A stretch of DNA of 27,595 nt, taken from the NCBI GenBank assembly GCA_035390965.1, contig DAOPKE010000033.1:1-27595 (forward strand). The letters are read 5' to 3'. The notes under the pieces are model-generated. The model worked only from the letters and a program-made list of their open reading frames with translations. It did no database searches and had not been told where the DNA came from. This document shows, one piece after another, positions 16,162 through 24,561 of this stretch (its first letter is position 1; every line of letters starts with the position of its first letter). The translations under genes were made by a program, and so were the position numbers. The stretch comes from GWF2-43-63 sp035390965. GTDB lineage: Bacteria; Bacteroidota; Bacteroidia; Bacteroidales; DTU049.

Positions 16162-16812
16162 TTATTTTGTTTGACGCATTTTTATAAACAGTGGTAAAGA
16201 AATAAGAAAAAGAAAAACAGCTGAAAGGGCAAATTCAACCATATATCTTAATTGATAATCAACAACTTCGGACATGTTCACATCGGCACACAGCAGATAT
16301 GGCGTTCCGGTCCTTGTTTTTTTCGGCAGGTATATGCTTCTGAAATTTCCCCATTGATCCTGCGATGAGTCATAGATTTCAGGATCGTTGCTCGAAAAAG
16401 CATTCATCATGGTTGGAGTCGCTTCGTAATAATAATCCAGATAATCTGTAACAATGTCGCCGGTAATATCCGATTCGATGTATGAAGAAAAAACAAAAAG
16501 AGCCGAATCCTCAGATTCAATCATTACATATACATATATAACATCGTGGATTTTGGCAATTTTGTTGGCAAGAACTCTTATGTATTCATGATCGACAAAA
16601 TTTACCGGGATTTTTTGTTGTGCATTGTCAATCATGGAGTCGTTTACAATCATTTCAAGCGATCCGGCAGCAGATTTCAGTCGTGTATCAATTTCTGCAG
16701 AAGCAATGTTTTTTTGGTTGTAAAGCTTCACCCAAACAAAAAGAACCATTCCGACAACAAAAATAATTATCGGAACGAGGGGTTTCTTTTTTCTGTGATT
16801 AAGTCTGGCCAT
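16162..16812 (-). CDS. Membrane-anchored extracytoplasmic sensor-like protein, paralogue of the next gene upstream
   Basis: 216 residues, not recognised by name. Basic N-terminus, membrane segment 1 (about 12-29, PIIIFVVGMVLFVWVKL), an external domain of about 160 residues, membrane segment 2 (about 190-210, FALSAVFLFLISLPLFI) and a short basic tail. The external domain has an early helix (RLKSAAGSLEMIVNDSM), a strand pair (VIYVYVMIESEDSALFVF) and a late strand block (WGNFRSIYLPKKTRTGTPYLLCADV) that resembles Cache-type sensor domains of histidine kinases and chemoreceptors. No kinase, HAMP or cyclase domain follows. It is clearly related to the protein at 16929-17603. Its function is unknown. 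A near-leaderless promoter lies just upstream. Confidence 0.85.
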   Translation of the reverse strand: MARLNHRKKKPLVPIIIFVVGMVLFVWVKLYNQKNIASAEIDTRLKSAAGSLEMIVNDSMIDNAQQKIPVNFVDHEYIRVLANKIAKIHDVIYVYVMIESEDSALFVFSSYIESDITGDIVTDYLDYYYEATPTMMNAFSSNDPEIYDSSQDQWGNFRSIYLPKKTRTGTPYLLCADVNMSEVVDYQLRYMVEFALSAVFLFLISLPLFIKMRQTK

Positions 16813-16819
16813 CGAAACA

Positions 16820-16850
16820 CAAATGTAAATGGTTTTTTGAGGTGTACAAA
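16820..16850 (-). promoter_or_regulatory. Bacteroidota promoter for the 16162-16812 gene
   Basis: On the minus strand TTTG (16847-16850), a 19-base spacer and TACATTTG (16820-16827) match the TTTG-N19-TAnnTTTG consensus exactly. The ATG at 16812 begins 8 bases after the end of the -7 box, so the predicted leader is only a few bases or none. Confidence 0.75.
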
Positions 16851-16928
16851 TAATTTAACAATTTTTACGAAGTATATTTCCCGCTAAAGTTCAAAAATAA
16901 GTGATTAGTACTTCTTAATTGAATTGTC

Positions 16929-17603
16929 TTATGGCTTCTGTTTGAACTTTTTACTATGGATAGCATTCACCTGCACATAAATCAACGGAAATGAAATTAA
17001 AATAATGTAAATAAATGAAATCAGAAATTCGGTCAGAACGCGGAATAATTCTTTGTTGATGTCTCTGATAAACTTGTCCGAACATAACAGATAGTTGATT
17101 CCTCCTTTTGTTTTTCGGGGTATATAGGCACTGCGGAAAGTACCCCATTTGTTGCTGTTTTTGCCGAAAATGATATTGTCGCTCATCCTAAATGCTTTTT
17201 TAAGTTCGGGTGGCGCTTCGGCAAATACATCAAGATATTTGATTTCAATATTGTTTATAATATCAGATGGCAGAATGTTGCAAATGACAAAATAAACCGA
17301 ATCTCTGTTTTCAATAACCACATATACATAATCGACTTCGTGTATGGAGGCAATTCGGTCAATTTTTTTCTGCATGTTGCTGTATCGATCTTTGTCTGGC
17401 TGTTTGCCGGTTGCCGCTGCTTCAATAAGACTGTCGTTGATTACCAACTCTATGGTGCCGGCCGAGGATTCAAGTCTGAAATTGATGTTGTTGGTGATAA
17501 TTCTTTCGTGTATGAAAAGTTTAATGGCCAGCAACAATAAAATTCCCACAATAAAAATTATGACAGGTGTCCATTTTTTTATTATTCTATTGCGGTAATT
17601 CAT
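16929..17603 (-). CDS. Membrane-anchored extracytoplasmic sensor-like protein, paralogue of the downstream gene
   Basis: 224 residues, with the same architecture as the 16162-16812 product: membrane segment 1 (about 12-30, PVIIFIVGILLLLAIKLF), a Cache-like external domain and membrane segment 2 (about 192-212, FLISFIYIILISFPLIYV) with a basic tail. Shared blocks are RLESSAGTIELVINDSLIE, IASIHEVDYVYVVIENRDS and WGTFRSAYIPRKTKGGINYL, against the corresponding RLKSAAGSLEMIVNDSMID and WGNFRSIYLPKK. No output domain is present. The 116-base spacer to its paralogue holds a separate promoter, so the two are duplicated transcription units and not simply one operon. Its function is unknown; it could act through a partner kinase encoded elsewhere. 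Confidence 0.85.
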   Translation of the reverse strand: MNYRNRIIKKWTPVIIFIVGILLLLAIKLFIHERIITNNINFRLESSAGTIELVINDSLIEAAATGKQPDKDRYSNMQKKIDRIASIHEVDYVYVVIENRDSVYFVICNILPSDIINNIEIKYLDVFAEAPPELKKAFRMSDNIIFGKNSNKWGTFRSAYIPRKTKGGINYLLCSDKFIRDINKELFRVLTEFLISFIYIILISFPLIYVQVNAIHSKKFKQKP

Positions 17604-17607
17604 TATG

Positions 17608-17639
17608 CAAATATATCAAATAAATAGACTAATATCAAA
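17608..17639 (-). promoter_or_regulatory. Bacteroidota promoter for the 16929-17603 gene
   Basis: On the minus strand TTTG (17636-17639), a 20-base spacer and TATATTTG (17608-17615) match the consensus. Only four bases (CATA) separate the -7 box from the ATG at 17603, so the transcript should start at or almost at the start codon. Confidence 0.75.
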
Positions 17640-17754
17640 TTAATTATATCTAAATGCGATGTATTTGATTGGAAAATATTCACGGCAGCCAAAAAATGAG
17701 TATCATTCCGGCATGTCGCATGGATCAAAAAACCTTATTCAGTTTGTAGCCAGC

Positions 17755-18174
17755 TTACTTTTTGAACTTATGATAATCCCAGGCGTCGAACTGTTGTTGT
17801 TTTAAAACTTCCTGGGTTGTGATGGCAAGTCGTAGAAAAACGTCCATATTGTTTTTTTTTAACAGCTCCTTTGCTGGTGTAACACCGCGGCATGCATCAG
17901 CAAATATTATATAAAAGGTCAGATTGTTTTTTTTGAGCCAGGCAATGGCTGCATCTTCCGAATCAATGGCGTCGCTCAGAATGCCGAGTTCAGGTGATCC
18001 ATTGTCGAAGAGCCATTTCAGTGCTTTTTTGTCGGCACGTACAGCACTGGCAAATGCAGCCAGTTCCGGAAATCCGTTTTCAAGCAGAAATTGCAGAAAT
18101 TCCGAATTGCCTCCAATGGCCTGTTCCAGAGCCAGTAGTATTTTTACTTCGTATTCCCAGAGCATTTTTGCCAT
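17755..18174 (-). CDS. Small helical protein with degenerate 25-residue repeats, function unknown
   Basis: 139 residues, no signal peptide, soluble and helix-rich. Four consecutive units of about 25 residues can be aligned: LQFLLENGFPELAAFASAV.., LKWLFDNGSPELGILSDAI.., IAWLKKNNLTFYIIFADAC.. and KELLKKNNMDVFLRLAITT... The shared pattern is x-x-W/F-L-x-x-N-G/N-x(4-6)-hydrophobic-A, which suggests a small alpha-solenoid, perhaps a protein-binding module. The gene begins 4 bases after the ubiX stop, so the two are surely co-transcribed. No known family is recognised. Confidence 0.8.
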   Translation of the reverse strand: MAKMLWEYEVKILLALEQAIGGNSEFLQFLLENGFPELAAFASAVRADKKALKWLFDNGSPELGILSDAIDSEDAAIAWLKKNNLTFYIIFADACRGVTPAKELLKKNNMDVFLRLAITTQEVLKQQQFDAWDYHKFKK

Positions 18175-18178
18175 AACG

Positions 18179-18757
18179 TTATTCTTTTCCCCATTCTATT
18201 TGGGGGGTTGATATTCCGGTGATACTGATTAAACGCGAAACCAGCGCCGAAATTGCTTCGCGCAGGTCTTTCGGATGATGGTAGAAAAACGGCGAGGCCG
18301 GAAAAACGATGGCGCCTGCGCGGGTTACCCTTTCCATGTTTTTAATGTGAATAAGACTTAACGGTGCTTCGCGCGCGAGGAGTATCAATGGTCTGCGTTC
18401 TTTCAGAAGTACATCGGCAGCCCGCAATATGAGTGTTCCTGCCGTTCCTGCTGCCACCGATGCCAGTGTTCCCATCGAGCATGGTGCAATGAACATAGCC
18501 TGATATCCGGCTGAGCCTGATGCAGGACAGGCAAACATATCGTTGTTTTCAAACACGGTGATTTTTTTACTCACCGGAATATCCATCACTTTTTCAAAAT
18601 CCCAGACTTTGCTTCCGTTTTCGCTGTAAATGACGGCAATGTCCTTTATGCATTCCAATGCAACAAGCTGTTTGATGAGCTCAAGACCATAAACAGCACC
18701 GCTGGCACCGGTTATGGCTACAATGACTTTTGATATTTTATCAGAACCAGTGTTCAT
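18179..18757 (-). CDS. ubiX: UbiX-type flavin prenyltransferase
   Basis: 192 residues. UbiX attaches a dimethylallyl group to FMN to make prenylated FMN, the cofactor of UbiD-family decarboxylases. Flavin-site motifs are present: VAITGASGAVYGLELIK at the N-terminus, ACPASGSAGYQAMFIAPCSMGTLASVA, LILLAREAPLSLIHIKNM and the C-terminal VFPASPFFYHHPKDL. No ubiD lies in the window, so the client enzyme must be elsewhere. The start overlaps the upstream outer-membrane protein gene by 17 bases and the stop is 4 bases from the small repeat protein. Confidence 0.94.
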   Translation of the reverse strand: MNTGSDKISKVIVAITGASGAVYGLELIKQLVALECIKDIAVIYSENGSKVWDFEKVMDIPVSKKITVFENNDMFACPASGSAGYQAMFIAPCSMGTLASVAAGTAGTLILRAADVLLKERRPLILLAREAPLSLIHIKNMERVTRAGAIVFPASPFFYHHPKDLREAISALVSRLISITGISTPQIEWGKE

Positions 18758-19343
18758 AGGTCAAACCAAGTAACATATTGTATTGTCCGCGGATAAAATA
18801 ATTATAGGTTGATATCCCGGGCGCTTTTCGGATAGGCAGAACCGAGTTGGAATAACGCAGATTGATGGATTGCTTTTCATTGAAAAAGTAACGGAAACCC
18901 AAATGTGCGGCCAGTTCGTATTTTTCAAAATCAGGACGAGCGGGAATTGCTCCATTGATATCAAATTCCCTGTTTTCATTGTCCAATAATATTCCAAACG
19001 ACAATCCTGTTTCGAAGCCAAAGTTGCTTTTTAATTGACGCCGAAATAATACAGGAACTTCAATGTAATTGAGGCGCATGACGTATTTTGTCAGGTTGTT
19101 GTCTTTGGTTGGATTGCGGCGGCTGCCTTTTTGTACGAAAAGCATTTCCATGGCAAGATCAGAAAATTCGTTCAGTGGAATTGCTACCATGAAACCTCCG
19201 GTCAGTCCGGCTTTGTCAAAACCCGAAAGGTTGTCTCCATCGACTTGTGACCCTGTGAGTCCTGCGCGGAATCCACCCCGGAAGCTTTGTGCGCTGCTTT
19301 GTAATGTCAGTATCAGCAGAAACAGAAACAGAATTTTTTTCAT
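18741..19343 (-). CDS. Outer-membrane beta-barrel protein (porin family, PorT-like fold)
   Basis: 200 residues from the ATG at 19343. A signal peptide (MKKILFLFLLILTLQSSAQ) is followed by alternating strands typical of the 8-10 strand OMP_b-brl_2 barrels: FRGGFRAGLTGSQVDGD, GLTGGFMVAIPLNEF, LNYIEVPVLFRRQL, FGFETGLSFGIL, ELAAHLGFRYFF, and the final MLLGLTYEHWF with a terminal aromatic residue as needed for BAM-dependent insertion. It may resemble the T9SS protein PorT, but that cannot be settled from sequence reading. It is the first gene of an apparent operon with ubiX and the small repeat protein. A heptad repeat and a -7-like box lie directly upstream. Confidence 0.85.
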   Translation of the reverse strand: MKKILFLFLLILTLQSSAQSFRGGFRAGLTGSQVDGDNLSGFDKAGLTGGFMVAIPLNEFSDLAMEMLFVQKGSRRNPTKDNNLTKYVMRLNYIEVPVLFRRQLKSNFGFETGLSFGILLDNENREFDINGAIPARPDFEKYELAAHLGFRYFFNEKQSINLRYSNSVLPIRKAPGISTYNYFIRGQYNMLLGLTYEHWF

Positions 19344-19360
19344 AGGTCTCAAACGAATGA

Positions 19361-19368
19361 CGAAGGTA
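19361..19368 (-). promoter_or_regulatory. -7-like box (TACCTTCG) before the outer-membrane protein/ubiX operon
   Basis: The minus strand reads TACCTTCG, one base off TAnnTTTG, 17 bases before the ATG at 19343. The -33 position falls inside the GAANNNN heptad array, which begins 6 bases upstream of the box. This repeats the arrangement at 9284-9520. Confidence 0.45.
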
Positions 19369-19374
19369 GTAAAA

Positions 19375-19430
19375 TACGAAATACGAAATGAGAAATACGA
19401 AATACGAAATGAGAAATACGAAATATGAAA
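19375..19430. repeat. Array of eight 7-bp repeats (TACGAAA/TGAGAAA)
   Basis: The plus strand is eight heptads in phase: TACGAAA twice, TGAGAAA, TACGAAA twice, TGAGAAA, TACGAAA, TATGAAA. Shifted by three bases it reads GAAATAC/GAAATGA, so each unit begins GAA as in the larger array at 9297-9520, but the other four bases differ. Confidence 0.93.
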
Positions 19431-19434
19431 TAAA

Positions 19435-19620
19435 ATGTGGAAATGTGGGACTTCACGTGAAACGTGACACGGTCGTCCATGTGAAAATGTGGGAAGATTA
19501 GATGACCACTTTTATCTTCTTACTTTTATCTTTTGTCTTCAGAGGATGTGGAAATGTGTTGCTTCACGTAAAATCACGTAAAACGTGACAAGCTGTGACA
19601 CAGTCGCAAATGTGTAAATT
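19435..19620. repeat. Two diverged direct repeats with CACGTGA motifs, separated by CTTNNNN heptads
   Basis: ATGTGGAAATGTG followed by CTTCACGT, ACGTGACA, GTCG and ATGTG occurs at about 19435-19490 and again, diverged, at about 19549-19615. The first copy contains the palindrome TTCACGTGAA. Between them, 19509-19543 is five phased heptads: CTTTTAT, CTTCTTA, CTTTTAT, CTTTTGT, CTTCAGA. No gene is seen between the yraN stop and the outer-membrane protein start. Confidence 0.75.
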
Positions 19621-19640
19621 CAATATTCTGCAAAAAATTG

Positions 19641-20009
19641 TCAGGGAATAAATGCATTTTCAATATGATCGATCCAGACATCCTTGTCGGGGGAAACAAT
19701 GATTGAAATGATATCGAAACGCATTTCGCGGTCAATCGAAAATTCTTCAAGGTAGGCGAGTGCTGCACGTTCGATGGCTTGTTGTTTCCGATCGTCAACT
19801 GATTCCCATGGCTCGCCAAAAGCAGTGCCTGTGCGTGTTTTGACTTCTATAATGACAAGAATCTCTTCATGAAGTGCCACAATATCCAGCTCATCTTTGC
19901 CGCAACGCCAATTCCTGTGCAGAATTTCGTAGTTTTTGCTTTGTAAAAACAAAGCGGCTTCATCTTCCCCGAAGCGTCCTGTTTCTGATTTGCTGGTGCT
20001 TTTATTCAT
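19641..20009 (-). CDS. YraN (UPF0102) family endonuclease-fold protein
   Basis: 122 residues, the usual family length. The restriction-endonuclease-like core is visible: GRFGEDEAALFLQSKNYEIL, then NWRCGKDELDIVAL, then VIIEVKTRTGTAFG (the E-x-K pair), and later DRKQQAIERAALAYLE and RFDIISII. The role of this widely conserved family is unsettled; a nuclease or Holliday-junction role has been suggested from the fold. It lies 12 bases after the M1 peptidase gene and probably shares its transcript. Confidence 0.92.
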   Translation of the reverse strand: MNKSTSKSETGRFGEDEAALFLQSKNYEILHRNWRCGKDELDIVALHEEILVIIEVKTRTGTAFGEPWESVDDRKQQAIERAALAYLEEFSIDREMRFDIISIIVSPDKDVWIDHIENAFIP

Positions 20010-20021
20010 GGCACCAAAAGG

Positions 20022-21932
20022 TTATTTCTTAATGAATGAACTGCTGTATTGCCAGTCAGCTGTTGAAACACTGATGCGATATGCCCCAGTAGCCAGCCTT
20101 TGAATATCAACAGATTCATTTGCGGATATTTCATCTGAGATAACAAGCGCTCCGCGGCTGTCGTATATATGACAGTTTATGGGTTGATTTTCTGCACCGC
20201 TGATGAAAAGCTGATTTTCGGCCGGATTTGGATACAGGCTGATTTCCGGAACATCGTGCTCTTGTGTACTTAAAAGTATAACCTGATTGAATCCGGAAAG
20301 GAGCTGAAATTCGGGATCAAATTGCATTGTTGTTGGAAAGCTGGTGTATGGAATCCGAAATTCTTGTCCGGAAAAGGTGTTGTCAAAGACATAAATACTG
20401 TCATCAATCTGGATCGGTACCGGCATTTCGAAAAAGCTGACCGAAGAGTGGCTTTGTGTCTGGTCAATCGCAATAGACAAGGAATCACCTGGAATTGGCA
20501 TTGCAACAATGGTGTAGGAGGGATATCCTTCATGATAGAGCCAGTCATCGAAAAATCCAGTCAGGTCCATGCCGGACTGAGCTTCCATATGTGCAATGTA
20601 ATCGGGGCTTTTGGCGTATCCGAAATAGAAGTTTGCATCATTGAAATAATTGCGGTTGCCCTGAAAGAAATTGTCATCGCCAACTACCCAACGCAGCATA
20701 TGCAGCATATAAGCTGCTTTGTTATAGCTGAGCCGGCTATCGAATACGCGGCTGACATCAGATGTGTCATACACAAAAACAGAACCGCCGGGATCGGATG
20801 TTACATGATTAACCGTATTGTTTTTCCAGATAATCCAATAATAATCCGGGCTTGTCCTTTCATAATTCAGCGCTGTAAAATATGTTGCAAAGCCCTCGTT
20901 GAGCCAGATGTCGTGCCAGGATCCACAGGTAACGGCATCGCCGAACCACTGGTGAAGCAGTTCATGAGCCATCAGTTCGTAGCCGAAACCGCCCATAAAA
21001 CTCATGGTCTGGTGCTCCATGCCACCGCCCCAGCCAAATTGCGCGTGGCCGTATTTTTCAGTCATGTATGGATAAGGAGCAATTAGCGAATCGTAGAATT
21101 GCATAACGTCTTCGAGCAGAGGGGTCATGTTTTGAGCATCCGTGAGACTTTCCGGGTAAACATAGCTCAGCATGGGTATGGTGCCGGTCGATAAAGAGAA
21201 ATCATCTGAAAAAATACTGTAATCACTTACTGCAATGGCAATCAGATAGGCGGCTATGGGATAACGGTGTTTCCAGTGTGCGGTGGTGGTTGCTCCAACT
21301 GTTTCCGAAACAAGTATTCCGTTTGATGCGGCGTGGTAACCGTTGGGATGGGTTACATAGATATCGATTGAATCGATTTTGTCGCTCAGATCGTTTTTGC
21401 AGGGCCACCATTCGTAGGCGCCATAGGGTTCGGAGAGTGTCCAAAGTGCGGGAGTTCCACTTCCATGTGTGCTTGCAACGAATGAAATAAAGCCGCTTGT
21501 TGCCTGAGGTGTGCCGTGATAATAAACAGTTATGCTGTCAAGTATGCCAGCTGATAATGGCGGGAACCCTGTGATGTTGACTTCATTGTTGACATGTACC
21601 GACATTGCCGGTGCTCCGTGATATTTCACCGAATCAACCATCATATTTACTTTAAGCGAAAAGTCGATTTGTGTCAGGTTATTCTGAACAGGTATAAAAT
21701 ATGAGGTAACCGAGCCGCTGATGTAGCAAGTGTCCGGATCAACATTCCAGTTGAAGCGGTGATATTTCAGGTCGTATTCCTGTCCGACAAATTTTTCCGG
21801 AACATCAAGCATTCTGGATGCTTTGAAAGCATCGTCGAGTGCAATTTGCTTGGTGGCGTTGATGTTGAAAATCTGTGCATGAGTGTTTAGCGCCAGAAAA
21901 GCCAGACTTATTGCAAAAAAGAGTTTGTGCAT
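20022..21932 (-). CDS. Secreted M1 family metallopeptidase with T9SS C-terminal sorting domain
   Basis: 636 residues. Signal peptide (MHKLFFAISLAFLALNTHA), N-terminal beta domain (LKYHRFNWNVDPDTCYISGS; FSLKVNMMVDSV), then the gluzincin core. GGMEHQT stands where aminopeptidases have GAMEN (Glu306). The zinc site is HELLHQW (H323, E324, H327) with the third ligand in WLNEGFAT (E346). The last 75 residues or so (ISLYPNPAENQLFISG through TGAYRISVS) are a type A sorting domain for the type IX secretion system, so the enzyme is probably exported across the outer membrane and released or surface-attached. It lacks the barrel domain that some M1 relatives carry. It begins a unit with yraN. Confidence 0.95.
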   Translation of the reverse strand: MHKLFFAISLAFLALNTHAQIFNINATKQIALDDAFKASRMLDVPEKFVGQEYDLKYHRFNWNVDPDTCYISGSVTSYFIPVQNNLTQIDFSLKVNMMVDSVKYHGAPAMSVHVNNEVNITGFPPLSAGILDSITVYYHGTPQATSGFISFVASTHGSGTPALWTLSEPYGAYEWWPCKNDLSDKIDSIDIYVTHPNGYHAASNGILVSETVGATTTAHWKHRYPIAAYLIAIAVSDYSIFSDDFSLSTGTIPMLSYVYPESLTDAQNMTPLLEDVMQFYDSLIAPYPYMTEKYGHAQFGWGGGMEHQTMSFMGGFGYELMAHELLHQWFGDAVTCGSWHDIWLNEGFATYFTALNYERTSPDYYWIIWKNNTVNHVTSDPGGSVFVYDTSDVSRVFDSRLSYNKAAYMLHMLRWVVGDDNFFQGNRNYFNDANFYFGYAKSPDYIAHMEAQSGMDLTGFFDDWLYHEGYPSYTIVAMPIPGDSLSIAIDQTQSHSSVSFFEMPVPIQIDDSIYVFDNTFSGQEFRIPYTSFPTTMQFDPEFQLLSGFNQVILLSTQEHDVPEISLYPNPAENQLFISGAENQPINCHIYDSRGALVISDEISANESVDIQRLATGAYRISVSTADWQYSSSFIKK

Positions 21933-21954
21933 GGTTGAAACTTTATTGTAAGAG

Positions 21955-21985
21955 CAAATGTAAGATAAATTCGTTGCAGTGAAAA
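21955..21985 (-). promoter_or_regulatory. Bacteroidota promoter for the M1 peptidase gene
   Basis: On the minus strand TACATTTG (21955-21962) matches the -7 consensus. A T-rich tract ending 19 bases upstream gives TTTT where TTTG is expected. The predicted leader to the ATG at 21932 is about 18 bases. Confidence 0.55.
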
Positions 21986-22000
21986 AATTACTGCCTTCCC

Positions 22001-22043
22001 AAAAACTAAAATCCCTCGAAGGGGTTCAAACCCTTCGAGGGAT
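22001..22043 (-). terminator. Rho-independent terminator after groEL
   Basis: A perfect 13-base inverted repeat, ATCCCTCGAAGGG and CCCTTCGAGGGAT, around a 7-base loop at 22011-22043. On the minus strand it is followed by TTTTAGTTTTTGG. It lies 26 bases after the groEL stop and ends the groESL unit before the M1 peptidase promoter. Confidence 0.93.
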
Positions 22044-22069
22044 GTAGTTAACAGTAACAAGTCATATTT

Positions 22070-23701
<1,632 letters not shown>

Positions 23702-23729
23702 AGTATTTTAAGTTTTAAAAATTTTGAAT

Positions 23730-24008
23730 TTAAATGATTGCGAGAACGTCGGATTCCTTCATGATCAGATAATCCTTCCCATCAATGGTGATTTCGGTTC
23801 CGGCATATTTGCCGTAGAGAACAACGTCGCCAACCTTAACGGTTACTGGCTCGTCTTTTTTTCCGGGGCCTGCGGCAACAATGGTTCCGCGCTGAGGTTT
23901 TTCCTTGGCAGTGTCGGGGATAATAATTCCGCTGCTGGTTTTGGTTTCAGCCTGTGCCGGTTCTATTACAACGCGGTCGGCCAATGGTTTGATGTTTATC
24001 GTGCTCAT
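23730..24008 (-). CDS. groES: Co-chaperonin GroES (10 kDa)
   Basis: 92 residues from the ATG at 24008 (MSTINIKPLADRVV). An ATG three codons upstream at 24017 is also possible. GroES caps the GroEL ring. Family blocks: IKPLADRVVIEPAQAET, the mobile loop SSGIIIPDTAKEKPQRG, VVAAGPG, VKVGDVVLYGKYAGTEI and KDYLIMKESDVLAI. It precedes groEL with a 28-base spacer, the universal operon order. No CIRCE element is seen; repeated TGTCA/TGACA motifs lie upstream instead. Confidence 0.98.
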   Translation of the reverse strand: MSTINIKPLADRVVIEPAQAETKTSSGIIIPDTAKEKPQRGTIVAAGPGKKDEPVTVKVGDVVLYGKYAGTEITIDGKDYLIMKESDVLAII

Positions 24009-24011
24009 ATC

Positions 24012-24130
24012 TGTCATTTTTTTGTTCGGCGCGCCTTGTCATTTTTTATGCCAAAGGTGGTTATCTGACATTTTTGCAGTAAATACATGACAATTTATTG
24101 GGTTTCGAACAGATTGTTGTCTTTTTGTCA
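24012..24130 (-). promoter_or_regulatory. groES upstream region with -7-like box and repeated TGTCA/TGACA motifs
   Basis: CACCTTTG on the minus strand (24052-24059) resembles TAnnTTTG and would give a leader of about 35 bases. TGTCA or TGACA occurs at 24012-24016, 24037-24041, 24066-24070, 24088-24092 and 24126-24130; three copies continue into a T run (TGWCATTTTT). The 24037 and 24066 copies form an inverted pair around the -7 box. An operator role is inference. Confidence 0.4.
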
Positions 24131-24150
24131 AAAAATTTGAAAGTGTATGA

Positions 24151-24178
24151 AAATAAAAAACCCGGAGACCGGGTTTTT
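24151..24178 (-). terminator. Rho-independent terminator after secG
   Basis: AAAAACCCGG and CCGGGTTTTT pair around a 3-base loop (24156-24178). On the minus strand the stem is followed by TTTTTTATTT. It lies 28 bases after the secG stop and separates the lptE-secG unit from groESL. Confidence 0.9.
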
Positions 24179-24206
24179 CAATTCTTTTGTTTTGTCTTTT
24201 AATGAC

Positions 24207-24542
24207 TTATTCAACAGGAGTTGCAGGTTGCTCGCCCTGAGGTGTGTTGATTGGAGCCAGTTCGTTCGATTCAATGTAATTCTTAACCCGGCTTTCTTCG
24301 GTTTGCTGTTGGCCTCGCGGTATAACAAATATGGAAAGAAGACTCAGCGCAAGAATGATTATAGCCAGAGTCCAGGTGCTTTTTTCAAGAAAATCAGCGG
24401 TCTGACGAACACCCATAAACTGATTGGATGACTGCATGCCGGCAACCAGTCCGCCTCCTTTTGAATTCTGCACAAGAACGATGAGTCCAAGAAGGACACA
24501 AATGATAATCATCAAAATCACGAGAAAAATGTAAAAGCCCAT
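24207..24542 (-). CDS. secG: Preprotein translocase subunit SecG
   Basis: 111 residues. SecG is the non-essential third part of the SecYEG channel and supports SecA-driven export. It has two membrane segments (residues 3-23, YIFLVILMIIICVLLGLIV, and about 57-74, TLAIIILALSLLSIFVI) linked by the conserved loop VQNSKGGGLVAGMQSS, plus a polar C-terminal tail of about 35 residues rich in Glu, Gln and Pro. It is 19 bases after the TPR gene and the last gene before a terminator. Confidence 0.95.
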   Translation of the reverse strand: MGFYIFLVILMIIICVLLGLIVLVQNSKGGGLVAGMQSSNQFMGVRQTADFLEKSTWTLAIIILALSLLSIFVIPRGQQQTEESRVKNYIESNELAPINTPQGEQPATPVE

Positions 24543-24561
24543 CGTATTGATATTTAAAGTG

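Noticed and set aside
24018..24130. CIRCE/HrcA operator before groES
   Set aside because: No TTAGCACTC-N9-GAGTGCTAA type inverted repeat was found.
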